Assembly (NCBI GenBank): GCA_022653675.1
Contig: JALCST010000006.1
Coordinates: forward strand, 1-64,000
Length of the DNA: 64,000 nucleotides
Source of the DNA: Bacteroidales bacterium
Lineage (GTDB): Bacteria; Bacteroidota; Bacteroidia; Bacteroidales; UBA932
Direction: 5' to 3'
Shown here: positions 42,831 through 52,565 of the stretch, one piece after another
Layout: the number at the start of each line of letters is the position of its first letter
How positions within the stretch are numbered: the stretch's first letter is position 1
The notes under the pieces: model-generated
What the model was told of the DNA's origin: nothing
What the model saw: the letters and a program-made list of their open reading frames with translations, nothing else
The model's database searches: none
Program-made: the position numbers and the translations under genes

Positions 42831-45800
42831 ATGAAATTCAATTTTAAGGATACGGTTTCTTTTATCAAGAAAAATGTAGCTCTTTGCATTGGAATCGTTG
42901 CGGCGATCCTGTTTGTCGTATCCTTTATGGTTTCTCCCGAATCCGTGAACTGCAACAGGGCTGCAGGCAAATTGGAGTCACACCTTCACGCAAGGCAGAG
43001 AATACTTGAGAAATACGTAAGAAAAGCCGGCGAGATGCCTCCGGACCAGTGGATTTCGTTCGACAATTTCCCCGACGACATGGTTTTGTACCGTTATAAC
43101 AGCGATCCTTTTTACGGCGACACGCTCCAGTCGTGGATAAACAGGTTTCCGGTAAGTAATGACGAGATAGATATCCTTCCAGTTGGATACCGTTTGAATT
43201 ATTTGAGTAGCAGCAACCTGTATTCCACCCCCCTCGCCTATATAGGGAATAGGGAGCAATATGTGAATCTCGGTTCAGCTTGGTATGTGGTGAAGTGCTA
43301 TTCCGGTTATGGCAGCAGGATAATTGCAGGTGTGTTGATAAAGAACGAAAATCTCAACGAAAAATCCACCCTTACATATAAAGTCAACCCTAAGTTGCAT
43401 CTGGATAAGCACCTTACTACCATGGAACTGAATTCTGCCGAAGGTGCGCTGGTAAAAGGAATCGAAGGGGATGCCCTTTTTACCATATCCTTCCTAAGTT
43501 CGCAGCACAGGTATTCTTCCCTTTATATCCTTCGGTGGCTGGCTTTAATGCTTGCGGTCGTGGCTATACTCGCTTACCATATCAAGAAACGCTCAATACT
43601 TTCGATGTTCGTCGCATTTGCGGTAACGAGCATAGTAAATATGCTTGCGGTGTTCCTTTCGGTCAAAATAGGTGCCGAGACCAAGTTTTTTTCCCCAATC
43701 CTTTATGCGGATAGCACGATGTTCCATTCGTTGGGAAATCTGCTTTTGAGCAACCTTTATGTCGCCGTGATGGTCTATATACTCTTCCTGACGAAGAGAG
43801 CTATAGAAAGGAAGTTCTTTGGAGGGGGCAAGGCGGTAAAGATAATAATAAGGGTCCTGCTCATAGGTGTCCCTTTGGTATTGTGCGTTTATATCCACAT
43901 GACGCTCCGTTCCCTTTTGATGAATTCTTCTCTGGTCCTGGACCTTTCACGATATGCCGAAATAAACTTTTATTCCATAATATGTTACCTTTCATACGCC
44001 CTGCTACTGGCGATGCTGCTGTTTTCCCTGCAGATGATCATGCCACTGTTCGGGGCGACCAGGAAGATAAACTTGTTTTCCGTTCGCAATATATTAATTT
44101 TCAGCTGCTTGGTAACATTGTATTTTGTCTTGGCCGTCAATATTTTCGGATTGAAGAGGGAATACGAACAGAACAGGGTTTGGACCAACAAGCTCAGCAT
44201 AGAAAGGGACCTGACCCTGGAGCTGCAACTTTGCGAAGAGGAAAGCAATATAGCACAGGACAAGGTAATAGAGATGTTGTCCGGCTATTCCGGAAGTAAC
44301 GGCACTATCAGGGAAAGGCTTCTGGCGAGGTATCTGGAAGGTCCTCTGATGCAGAATTACAATGTTACCGTAACGACTTGCGGAGAACACGATCTGCTTA
44401 AGGTGGAACGTAATTCCACTCCGATAGACTGTTTCGGATTCTATCAGGACGAAATAGAAAAATACGGGACCCCGGTTCTTCCCAATTCGCATTTTTATTT
44501 CATGAACAACTACAACGGGAGGATCGGATATATAGGCGTTTTCACATATCCTACCGTTTTCAGATACAATTCGCCGAAGGTTTCCAGGCTCTTCATCGAG
44601 ATAGATTCTAAGTATATACGCGATGACATTGGCTATCCCCTGCAGCTTTTTGCCTACAAGCAGAATGACAAGATAAAACTTCCGCGCTATTACTCCCATG
44701 CCGATTACATAAACGGAAGGCTCCAAAGCTTCGAAGGGAATTACAACTATCCCATAACGTTCAGGCACGAAATCAGGAAAGGTTATTTCAAGTTGAATTA
44801 CAACGGATATGTCCATTTCATAAATTGCGTTTCGGAAGATAACATCATTGTGATCAGCCGTCAGCGGAGATCCATATTGCCTTTTCTGGTGACGTTTTCC
44901 TATCTTCTCCTCTTCTACGGGATCATAATATTGCTGATGACAGGCAAGGCCAGGAGGGACAAGATGTTCTACCTGCCGAGACACTCTTTCCGAAGCAGGA
45001 TAACCATACTGCTTAGCGTTTCACTCGTCTTCTCGCTCCTGTGCCTGGGTATCGGAAGCATAATGCTTTCGCTATCCCAGACCAGGAATGTGAACCGGCA
45101 GCAGATGAGGGAAAAACTGCAGACCGTGCAATCCACTCTTACAGATTATTGCAAATATGCCCTACGCTATAACGACATAAACACTTCGGAACTATTCGAT
45201 GCGATGGAACGCGTGGCCTACAATACCCAATCGGACATAAACCTTTACGATCCGCACGGCCTTCTTGTCAGAACTACCAAGGCGGAAGTGTTCGAGCATT
45301 ATCTGCTTGGCTGCCGCATCAATCCCGAAGCCTATAACATGATAATAAACAACGATGCGAAGAGGTGTGTCCTGATGGAGGAAATAGCCGGCATACGTTA
45401 TTATTCCCTTTATGCCCCTATTTTCAATGCCGAAGGGTTGCTGGTATCGATAGTGAACATCCCTTATTTTTCCAGGATGGAGGATATGGAGGACAGTGTT
45501 TCGGATATAGTGGCCGCCATAATAAACATATATCTACTGCTTCTCATCGCTTCTCTTCTTGGAGGTTTTGCCGTATCGAATTCGTTGTCCAAGCCTATGG
45601 AGGAGATCAGTCGCAAGATGCAGCGTTACGACGTGACCCAGAAGGTGGAGCATATCGATTACAAGGGCAATGATGAAATCGGAATGTTGGTCACTTCCTA
45701 CAATAAGATGGTAGACGATCTCGATGAAAGCACCAAGCGTCTGGCAAAAACGGAAAGGGACCAAGCCTGGAGAGAGATGGCTCGCCAGATAGCACACGAG

Positions 45801-46439
45801 ATAAAGAATCCTTTGACTCCTATGCGTCTGAGTATACAACAGCTGATGAGACTAAAGAAACTCAATTATCCCGGATGGCAGGACAAGCTCAACCAGGTGT
45901 TCGACTCTTTGCTCGAGCAGATAGAAATCCTTTCCCAGACGGCTACTGAATTCTCTTCATTTGCGAAGTTTTACAACGAAGAGGTGTCCAAACTCAATCT
46001 TAACGATTTGCTAAGAGACGAGATAGTACTTTACAACAATGACGACTCGATCAAGGTGAAAATGGTGGAGAAGGTGAAGGATGCAATGGTCATGGCCCGT
46101 AAATCACAAATGCTAAGGGTCTTCGTAAATCTTCTCTCGAATGCCATGCAGGCCATAAAGAATGAAGGCATAAAAATAGGCGTAGTAATGGTTACCATAA
46201 GGCGGGCCGGAACTTTCTATGAAATAGTTTTCGAAGACAACGGTCCCGGCGTTCTTCCGGAAAACCGTGACAAGCTGTTCAAGCCGAATTTCACCACAAA
46301 GTCAAGCGGAACCGGCTTGGGGCTTGCGATTTGTCGCAGCATCGTGGAGCAATCGTCCGGTTCAATACGCTACGAAACCTCGGCTTTCGGCGGGGCGGCT
46401 TTCATAATAGACCTTCCGGCCGTTACTTGCGGCGCATGA
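42831..46439 (+). CDS. Large NtrY-like sensor histidine kinase
   Basis: A 1202-residue membrane kinase. The first helix (residues about 14-35) is followed by a periplasmic domain (about 36-220), a cluster of six or more helices (about 225-450), a second extracytoplasmic domain, two helices near 680-750, a third sensor segment and a final helix (about 895-920). Next come HAMP ([13 protein letters not shown]), HisKA with H989 ([16 protein letters not shown]) and the ATPase domain ([29 protein letters not shown]). The NPLTP box is typical of NtrY. The NtrC-like regulator about 2 kb away on the other strand is a plausible partner. The 3' end overlaps der by 17 bp. Confidence 0.87.
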   Translation: MKFNFKDTVSFIKKNVALCIGIVAAILFVVSFMVSPESVNCNRAAGKLESHLHARQRILEKYVRKAGEMPPDQWISFDNFPDDMVLYRYNSDPFYGDTLQSWINRFPVSNDEIDILPVGYRLNYLSSSNLYSTPLAYIGNREQYVNLGSAWYVVKCYSGYGSRIIAGVLIKNENLNEKSTLTYKVNPKLHLDKHLTTMELNSAEGALVKGIEGDALFTISFLSSQHRYSSLYILRWLALMLAVVAILAYHIKKRSILSMFVAFAVTSIVNMLAVFLSVKIGAETKFFSPILYADSTMFHSLGNLLLSNLYVAVMVYILFLTKRAIERKFFGGGKAVKIIIRVLLIGVPLVLCVYIHMTLRSLLMNSSLVLDLSRYAEINFYSIICYLSYALLLAMLLFSLQMIMPLFGATRKINLFSVRNILIFSCLVTLYFVLAVNIFGLKREYEQNRVWTNKLSIERDLTLELQLCEEESNIAQDKVIEMLSGYSGSNGTIRERLLARYLEGPLMQNYNVTVTTCGEHDLLKVERNSTPIDCFGFYQDEIEKYGTPVLPNSHFYFMNNYNGRIGYIGVFTYPTVFRYNSPKVSRLFIEIDSKYIRDDIGYPLQLFAYKQNDKIKLPRYYSHADYINGRLQSFEGNYNYPITFRHEIRKGYFKLNYNGYVHFINCVSEDNIIVISRQRRSILPFLVTFSYLLLFYGIIILLMTGKARRDKMFYLPRHSFRSRITILLSVSLVFSLLCLGIGSIMLSLSQTRNVNRQQMREKLQTVQSTLTDYCKYALRYNDINTSELFDAMERVAYNTQSDINLYDPHGLLVRTTKAEVFEHYLLGCRINPEAYNMIINNDAKRCVLMEEIAGIRYYSLYAPIFNAEGLLVSIVNIPYFSRMEDMEDSVSDIVAAIINIYLLLLIASLLGGFAVSNSLSKPMEEISRKMQRYDVTQKVEHIDYKGNDEIGMLVTSYNKMVDDLDESTKRLAKTERDQAWREMARQIAHEIKNPLTPMRLSIQQLMRLKKLNYPGWQDKLNQVFDSLLEQIEILSQTATEFSSFAKFYNEEVSKLNLNDLLRDEIVLYNNDDSIKVKMVEKVKDAMVMARKSQMLRVFVNLLSNAMQAIKNEGIKIGVVMVTIRRAGTFYEIVFEDNGPGVLPENRDKLFKPNFTTKSSGTGLGLAICRSIVEQSSGSIRYETSAFGGAAFIIDLPAVTCGA

Positions 46440-47730
46440 ATATTTGTACCGTGCAACCGGTGAGAGGAAAGTTCTTTCTCAGCGTATTTTCCAGGAAGCG
46501 CTTGTAGGGCTCGCGGACATACTGGGGAAGGTTGCAGAAAAAAACGAATGACGGAGAGGGTGAAGGCAATTGGGTTATATATTTTATTTTAACGAACTTG
46601 CCTTTCCATGCCGGCGGAGGATAATTTTCTATTTCAGGCAGCATGGCTTCGTTGAGCCTGGATGTCGGTATCTTGTTGGAATAATTGTCCCAGACCTTTG
46701 AGGTAGCTTCAATTATGTCAAAAATGCGCTGTTTGCCGAGTGCGGACGTGAATATCAGGGGTATATCATTGAACGGGGCGAACTTGGCCAGGATCGTTTG
46801 CGTATAATCCCTCACGGAGTTGTTTTCCTTTGTTACCAGATCCCATTTGTTCACTGCTACCACAAGTCCCTTCTTGTTCTTGATTATCAGATTGAAGATA
46901 GCCATATCCTGGGCTTCTATCCCCGTAGTGACATCTATCATCAAAATACAGACGTCGGAATTCTCGATTGCCCTTATGGAACGCATTACCGAATAGAATT
47001 CGAGATCTTCAGTTACCTTGGATTTTCGCCGCAGGCCGGCGGTGTCGACGAGCATGAATTCGTGTCCGTATTGGTTATAGTAACTCGAGACGGCATCTCT
47101 GGTGGTGCCTGCGACGGGAGTCACTATGTTCCTATCCTCTCCCAGGAGGGCGTTGGTGAGCGAAGACTTGCCTACGTTGGGTTTGCCGACGATGGCTATC
47201 CTCGGTATTCCGGGATGATCTTCAGCTGCGATCTTTTCCTTAGGAAGCCTTTCAAGGACTTCGTCGAGAAGATCGCCCGTCCCGCTTCCATTTGCGGATG
47301 AGATGCAGAAGGGATCTCCGAGTCCGAGTGAGTAAAATTCGTAGGAATCGTACATCTTTTCTCCGGAATCAACCTTGTTGCAGACGGTTATGACGGGTTT
47401 CATGCATTTCCTCAGGATTCCGGCAATCTCGGCGTCGGTAGATGTTATTCCAGTGCCTATTTCTACCATGAACAGTATGAGGTCGCACTCTTCTATGGCA
47501 ATAAGAACCTGTTTGCGGATCTCGGCTTCGAATACGTCGGCATCGTCCGAGGTGAATCCACCGGTATCGACGACCGAGAACTCTTTGCCGCACCATTCGC
47601 ATTTTCCGTAAATCCTGTCGCGGGTTACTCCGGAAGTTCCGTCTACGATAGCTTCGCGTCCCCCAACAAGACGGTTGAAAAGGGTTGATTTGCCTACGTT
47701 AGGCCGTCCTACGATGGCTACTAAACTCAT
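46423..47730 (-). CDS. der: Ribosome-assembly GTPase Der (EngA)
   Basis: A 435-residue protein with two tandem GTPase domains (GRPNVGKST near residue 8 and GKPNVGKSS near residue 183), switch motifs DTGGF and [10 protein letters not shown], and specificity motifs NKVD and NKWD. A C-terminal KH-like domain follows. Der acts in assembly of the 50S subunit. It starts 19 bp after the NtrC-like gene and is likely co-transcribed with it. Confidence 0.96.
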   Translation of the reverse strand: MSLVAIVGRPNVGKSTLFNRLVGGREAIVDGTSGVTRDRIYGKCEWCGKEFSVVDTGGFTSDDADVFEAEIRKQVLIAIEECDLILFMVEIGTGITSTDAEIAGILRKCMKPVITVCNKVDSGEKMYDSYEFYSLGLGDPFCISSANGSGTGDLLDEVLERLPKEKIAAEDHPGIPRIAIVGKPNVGKSSLTNALLGEDRNIVTPVAGTTRDAVSSYYNQYGHEFMLVDTAGLRRKSKVTEDLEFYSVMRSIRAIENSDVCILMIDVTTGIEAQDMAIFNLIIKNKKGLVVAVNKWDLVTKENNSVRDYTQTILAKFAPFNDIPLIFTSALGKQRIFDIIEATSKVWDNYSNKIPTSRLNEAMLPEIENYPPPAWKGKFVKIKYITQLPSPSPSFVFFCNLPQYVREPYKRFLENTLRKNFPLTGCTVQIFMRRK

Positions 47731-47749
47731 GATTGATGTTTGTTTTGTG

Positions 47750-48910
47750 TTAAATTACCGGCGAAGCGTATGTTATGACATTGTCCTTTGTTATTGTATT
47801 TCCGCAAAGGATGATAAGCCTTTCGATTACATTACGCAGTTCACGTATGTTTCCCGTCCATTTCTGTCCCTTTAGCTGCTCTATTGCGTCCGGTGTAATG
47901 GAACGTAGCGGAATTCCCTGTTCTTCGCAGATCTGTTTGAGAAAATAATTGGCGAGAAGAGGTATGTCGTCTCGGCGTTCCGCAAGCGGAGGTACTGTCA
48001 TTACTATGACGGAGAGTCTATGGAACAGGTCTTCCCTGAAGTTGCCCTTCTCTATTTCGTCGTGGAGGTTCTTGTTGGTGGCCGCGATGACCCGCACGTC
48101 CACTGTTATATCCTTGTCGCTGCCTACCCTGGAAAGTTTGCGCTCCTGAAGTACCCTGAGCACTTTCGCCTGGGCCGCAAGCGACATGTCCCCGATTTCG
48201 TCGAGGAACAGTGTTCCGTGATCGGCCTGTTCGAACTTCCCCTTGTGCTGTTTGACTGCTGAAGTAAAAGCTCCCTTTTCATGGCCGAAAAGTTCGCTTT
48301 CAATCAGTTCGGATGGTATTGCGGCGCAATTCACCTCTATGAAAGGCTCGTTGACCCGCGGACTCTTTTCATGCAGCCATCTGGCAACTAGCTCCTTGCC
48401 TGTGCCATTGGCTCCCATTATCAGAACCCTGGCATCCGTAGGCGCGACTTTGTCAATCATCTGTTTCACGTGCATTATGGCCGGACTCTCTCCGATCATT
48501 TCCTGGATTCCCGGAATCTTACGCTTCAACGTACTGATGGTCTTTACTTGGGAAGTCCTTTCGGTCGCGTTTTTCAGGGAAATCAGTATCCTGTTGAGGT
48601 CCAGTGGTTTTTGGATGAAATCGTAAGCTCCTTTCTTTATACATTCCACTGCCGTATCGATGTCTCCATGTCCTGAAATCATTATGACGGCCGATTCGCA
48701 TCCGGCTTCAGCCAACTTGTCGAGAACCTCTATGCCGTCCATTTCGGGCATCTTGATGTCACAGAATATCGCATCGAAATTGCCGTTCAGAGCCGCATCC
48801 AACCCCTCTTTCCCATTGGCGGCGAGGGAGACCTCGTGATTCTCGAATTCGAGGATCTCCTTCATCGTGTTTCTGATGCTTTTTTCATCATCAATAATAA
48901 GGATCTTCAT
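47750..48910 (-). CDS. NtrC-like sigma-54 response regulator without DNA-binding domain
   Basis: A 386-residue protein. The receiver domain has phospho-acceptor D51 ([11 protein letters not shown]). The AAA+ domain has Walker A GANGTGKE (166-173), Walker [10 protein letters not shown] and the arginine-finger region FREDLFHRL. The sigma-54 contact loop reads GAFTSA (213-218) instead of GAFTGA. The protein ends shortly after [14 protein letters not shown], so the C-terminal Fis-type helix-turn-helix normally present is missing. No frameshift is seen. It may act from solution or be specialised; NtrX-type is possible. It precedes der by 19 bp. Confidence 0.88.
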   Translation of the reverse strand: MKILIIDDEKSIRNTMKEILEFENHEVSLAANGKEGLDAALNGNFDAIFCDIKMPEMDGIEVLDKLAEAGCESAVIMISGHGDIDTAVECIKKGAYDFIQKPLDLNRILISLKNATERTSQVKTISTLKRKIPGIQEMIGESPAIMHVKQMIDKVAPTDARVLIMGANGTGKELVARWLHEKSPRVNEPFIEVNCAAIPSELIESELFGHEKGAFTSAVKQHKGKFEQADHGTLFLDEIGDMSLAAQAKVLRVLQERKLSRVGSDKDITVDVRVIAATNKNLHDEIEKGNFREDLFHRLSVIVMTVPPLAERRDDIPLLANYFLKQICEEQGIPLRSITPDAIEQLKGQKWTGNIRELRNVIERLIILCGNTITKDNVITYASPVI

Positions 48911-48936
48911 TTTGTTATGTGATTATAACTTAAATG

Positions 48937-48964
48937 CAAAGATAAGATTTTTGTAGTATTTTTG
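48937..48964. promoter_or_regulatory. Divergent promoters, NtrC-like gene / cmk
   Basis: The minus strand reads TATCTTTG at 48937-48944 for the regulator gene, and TATTTTTG at 48957-48964 is the plus-strand box for cmk. Both match TAnnTTTG. The cmk box lies 15 bp before ATG 48980, which argues against the upstream TTG as start. Confidence 0.55.
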
Positions 48965-48979
48965 CAGAAAGCAAAACCT

Positions 48980-49678
48980 ATGCCGATACCGGATATCATA
49001 ATAGCGATAGATGGCTATTCCTCTACGGGGAAAAGTTCTTTTGCCAAACTGATAGCAGGCAAGCTGGGTTTTCTTTATCTGGATTCCGGTGCATTGTATA
49101 GGGCAGTTACGCTTTTTGCATTGGACAATGGCATGATATATAGGGGTGTTATCGATGAACCGGCGCTACGCAAGGCTTTAAAGGTACTTAAGGTCTCCTT
49201 CAAGCCATCGGCGGAAAGCGGTAAATATCATGCCTGCATGAATGGCAAGAATGTGGAAAGGAGAATACGTACCCTTAGGGTTTCTGAGTATGTCAGCAAC
49301 GTGGCGGAACTGCCTTTCGTACGTTCCTACGTGGACAATATCCTCCATTCTTACGGTAAAAAAGGGAGGATCGTAATGGATGGCAGGGATATAGGTACGG
49401 CCGTGTTCCCTTATGCAGATCTTAAGATATTCATGGTGGCCGAACAGAAGATAAGGGCTGGCCGCAGGTTGAGGGAAATGGAGGAGAAGGGTGAAAAAGC
49501 CACTCTCGACGAGGTTCTGGACAACCTGAAGGAACGGGATGAAAGGGATTCTTCCCGTACGGTGCATCCGCTCAGCAAGGCTGATGATGCCATAGTATTG
49601 GATAATAGTTATATGACGATGGATGATGAAATGGACTGGCTCGAGGGAATCCTGCGTGAAAGATGGCCACAAAAATGA
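48980..49678 (+). CDS. cmk: Cytidylate kinase
   Basis: A 232-residue nucleoside monophosphate kinase converting CMP and dCMP to diphosphates. The P-loop is AIDGYSSTGKSS near the N-terminus; YLDSGALYRAVTL and DGRDIGTAVFP are the other family signatures. ATG 48980 gives the family length. It overlaps ispH by 4 bp (ATGA). Confidence 0.94.
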   Translation: MPIPDIIIAIDGYSSTGKSSFAKLIAGKLGFLYLDSGALYRAVTLFALDNGMIYRGVIDEPALRKALKVLKVSFKPSAESGKYHACMNGKNVERRIRTLRVSEYVSNVAELPFVRSYVDNILHSYGKKGRIVMDGRDIGTAVFPYADLKIFMVAEQKIRAGRRLREMEEKGEKATLDEVLDNLKERDERDSSRTVHPLSKADDAIVLDNSYMTMDDEMDWLEGILRERWPQK

Positions 49679-50538
49679 AAGTTACGGTTGAAATCGATCC
49701 GAGGGCCGGCTTCTGCCGTGGCGTTGTCAGGGCTGTCTACCACGCCGACAAGTACTTGAACGAGAACGGTTCTCTCTATTCCCTAGGTTCCATAGTGCAT
49801 AACAGTTACGAGACCGAAAGGCTGAACAGGGAAGGATTGAGGATAATCGGCTACGATGAATTCGGGAAGCTGAAGAATACGTCCGTACTAATTCGTGCAC
49901 ACGGGGAGCCGCCTTCAACATACGCGACGGCGAAGGCGAACGGAATCAAGTTGATCGATTGCACCTGTCCTGCGGTCCTGGCTCTTCAGAAGAAAATCCG
50001 TCTCGCATATTCCGTCACAAGAAAGACAGGGGGCCAGATAGTCATTTTCGGGAAAAGGGAGCATGCCGAGGTCAACGGTCTGGCCGGGCAGGTCGGCGGT
50101 GATGCGATCGTGATACAGTCGGAGTCGGATATCGGACGGATCGACTTTTCCAAGCCTGTGGAACTTTTTTCGCAAACTACGCGGGATCCGGAAGAATACG
50201 GGCGTATTACGGGCCTGATCCGTTCGAAGAACCCCGTATCCCTTGTCGTTCACGACACCATCTGTCGCAATGTCCGCTCAAGGTACATGCATCTCCCCGA
50301 ATTCGCCGCATCGCATAACATGGTACTGTTCGTGGCTGGAGCCGACAGTTCGAACGGGAGGGTGCTATACGATCTTTGCAGGGAGGTCAACCCGCGTACT
50401 TTCCTGATCAACAATGCCGGCCAGATAGACAAGGAATGGTTCGCGAACGGGGACTCGGTAGGGATAAGCGGAGCTACGTCGACGCCTGCGACCCAGTTGC
50501 AGGAGGTGGCTGACACCGTCCGTAAACTTTTTTTATGA
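49675..50538 (+). CDS. ispH: 4-hydroxy-3-methylbut-2-enyl diphosphate reductase
   Basis: A 287-residue iron-sulfur enzyme, the last step of the MEP isoprenoid pathway. The three cluster cysteines are C14 (AGFCRG), C98 (DCTCP) and C197 (DTICR). HGEPP and SGATSTP are further family motifs. Start ATG 49675 gives a 4-bp coupled overlap with cmk; an ATG 12 bp earlier is also in frame. Confidence 0.95.
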   Translation: MKVTVEIDPRAGFCRGVVRAVYHADKYLNENGSLYSLGSIVHNSYETERLNREGLRIIGYDEFGKLKNTSVLIRAHGEPPSTYATAKANGIKLIDCTCPAVLALQKKIRLAYSVTRKTGGQIVIFGKREHAEVNGLAGQVGGDAIVIQSESDIGRIDFSKPVELFSQTTRDPEEYGRITGLIRSKNPVSLVVHDTICRNVRSRYMHLPEFAASHNMVLFVAGADSSNGRVLYDLCREVNPRTFLINNAGQIDKEWFANGDSVGISGATSTPATQLQEVADTVRKLFL

Positions 50539-50556
50539 TAATCCTTCCATATTGGC

Positions 50557-50564
50557 TATATTTG
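50557..50564 (+). promoter_or_regulatory. efp -7 box
   Basis: TATATTTG matches TAnnTTTG, 39 bp before the efp start codon. The leader between them is very AT-rich, as is common for well-translated Bacteroidota genes. Confidence 0.55.
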
Positions 50565-50603
50565 CAACTCATTATTAAATAATTATTAATATAAATCGTA
50601 CTT

Positions 50604-51170
50604 ATGGATACCGGTGATTTTAAAAACGGACTTTATTTCAAATTTAACGGACATCCGTGCTGTCTCATCTATTTTCAGCACGTAAAGCCTGGCAAGGGCC
50701 CGGCTTTCGTAAAGAGCAAATTCCGTGACCTGGAAACCGGCAAAACTCTCGAGAATACCTTTACGGCGGGCGAAAAGATCGAGCCGGTGACCGTGGAACG
50801 CCGTCCTTACCAGTTCCTTTACAAGGATGCCTCCGGCTATAACTTCATGCACACGGAGACTTTCGAACAGATCGTGCTTCCCGAAGAGATGATTTCCAAT
50901 CCGGATCTCATGAAGGAGGGACAGACGGTGGAGATGATGTATCTTCCCGAAGAGGAACGTCCGCTCACATGCGAGATGCCTACCTACGTGGAGCTGAAGA
51001 TAACCTATACCGAACCTGCGGTAAAAGGCAATACCGCTTCCACAAATGCTCTTAAGGAAGCTACCCTTGAAACCGGGGCGAAGATAATGGTACCTCTGTT
51101 CATACAGCAGGATGATGTTATCACGGTGAATACCGTGGACAGGGCATACGGCGAAAGAGTGAAAAAATGA
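50604..51170 (+). CDS. efp: Translation elongation factor P
   Basis: A 188-residue EF-P with its three beta domains. The tip loop VKPGKGPAF carries the modifiable Lys31. C-terminal TYTEPAVKGNTAS and GAKIMVPLFIQQDDVITVNT match the family. EF-P relieves ribosome stalling at proline stretches. The stop overlaps the next gene's ATG by 4 bp. Confidence 0.96.
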   Translation: MDTGDFKNGLYFKFNGHPCCLIYFQHVKPGKGPAFVKSKFRDLETGKTLENTFTAGEKIEPVTVERRPYQFLYKDASGYNFMHTETFEQIVLPEEMISNPDLMKEGQTVEMMYLPEEERPLTCEMPTYVELKITYTEPAVKGNTASTNALKEATLETGAKIMVPLFIQQDDVITVNTVDRAYGERVKK

Positions 51171-52552
51171 GACGGTTCGCAGCGATCATACTGATGTCCG
51201 CGGTCCTTACGGGCTGCGGACATTTTTCTTCCGGAGGGGGAAAATCTCCGGAAGCGGATTCAGTTCAGGTTACTTACGGTTACGATTCGCTGGCCGATTT
51301 CCAAAACAGACTTGCAATTGACTTCAACCGCGATGAAGCCTATATTCGCGATTATCTCAAGCCTTATTATCCGAATCTTACCGATGGAATGATGAAAGGA
51401 TGGGAGGCTTCCGGGGCCTTGGAAACCATGGTGATAGACGGACATAAACGCTATTTCCGCAATGCCGGAAGGAACCTGTTCCGTATCGACAAGGGTGCGA
51501 AGGCCGTCTATGACAGCGTCAACGTCTCCTTACCGAAGGTGGATGGTTATGAAAAATTCCTGGACGGATATCTCCATGAGGTAATAGCCGCCGTAAAATC
51601 CTCGGGAAAAACATACGTAATGCCTGTGAAGCATACCATAAGGTACGAGCTTTCCGTCGATGCCGATGCCGTTCCCGCGGGAGAAACCGTCAGGGCGTGG
51701 CTACCTTATCCGCGTACGGATATTCCGGATGCCCAATTCGATGTCAAGCTTGTTTCCGCTTCCGAGCATGATTACGTAATTTCGCCCGATTCCTATCGTC
51801 ACAAGACCATTTACATGGAGAAAAAGGCGGATTCCGGCAAACCCACGGTCTTTACCTGCGAGTATTCCTATAAGGCCAACAACCGTTGGTTCGATTTCGA
51901 TGCGGACAAGATAAAGCCGTACGACAAGGGCAGTGCCGAATACAGGGAATTCACCGCCGAACAGGTTCCTCACATAGTGTTCAGCCCGAGGATCCGCCAT
52001 ATTGCAGACTCGCTGACCGCAGGAATCGTCAACCCTTACCGCAAGATGGTTTTGATTTACGGCTGGATAGTCGACAATTTCCCATGGGCTTCGGCCAGGG
52101 AGTATTCCACGATCGACGATATTCCCGAGTATGTTCTCGACAACCGTCACGGGGATTGCGGACAGGTGGGAATGTTGCTCATCACTATGTGCAGATGCGA
52201 AGGCATCCCCGCACGTTGGCAGAGCGGCTGGATGCTTCATCCCGGGGAAATCAACCTTCACGACTGGAGCGAAGCCTATTTTGAAGGTGTTGGATGGATT
52301 CCCGTGGACGTGAGTTTCGGAAGGGGGCGCGGAGACGTCAGGGACAATCCGGAAGATTACCTGTTTTATACTCGCGGTCTCGATGCTTACCGCCTCATCG
52401 TGAACGACGGGTGGGGAGGGGATTTATATCCCGCTAAGATTTATCCTCGCAGCGAGACGGTCGATTTCCAACGGGGCGAGGTCGAATGGCGGGGTGGAAA
52501 TCTCTACTTCGACAAATGGAACTATAGCCTGAAGGACGGTTACGGGAAGTAG
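51167..52552 (+). CDS. Transglutaminase-like lipoprotein
   Basis: A 461-residue lipoprotein (signal AAIILMSAVLTGC). After an N-terminal domain of unknown fold comes a transglutaminase-like core with the catalytic triad Cys331 (HGDCGQ), His365 (NLHDWSEAYF) and Asp381 (WIPVDVSFG). This is a different subfamily from the 890-residue protein at 33006. Probably a surface or periplasmic peptidase/amidase. Coupling to efp (ATGA) is likely incidental operon packing. Confidence 0.86.
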   Translation: MRRFAAIILMSAVLTGCGHFSSGGGKSPEADSVQVTYGYDSLADFQNRLAIDFNRDEAYIRDYLKPYYPNLTDGMMKGWEASGALETMVIDGHKRYFRNAGRNLFRIDKGAKAVYDSVNVSLPKVDGYEKFLDGYLHEVIAAVKSSGKTYVMPVKHTIRYELSVDADAVPAGETVRAWLPYPRTDIPDAQFDVKLVSASEHDYVISPDSYRHKTIYMEKKADSGKPTVFTCEYSYKANNRWFDFDADKIKPYDKGSAEYREFTAEQVPHIVFSPRIRHIADSLTAGIVNPYRKMVLIYGWIVDNFPWASAREYSTIDDIPEYVLDNRHGDCGQVGMLLITMCRCEGIPARWQSGWMLHPGEINLHDWSEAYFEGVGWIPVDVSFGRGRGDVRDNPEDYLFYTRGLDAYRLIVNDGWGGDLYPAKIYPRSETVDFQRGEVEWRGGNLYFDKWNYSLKDGYGK

Positions 52553-52565
52553 TTTTCAAATTCAG

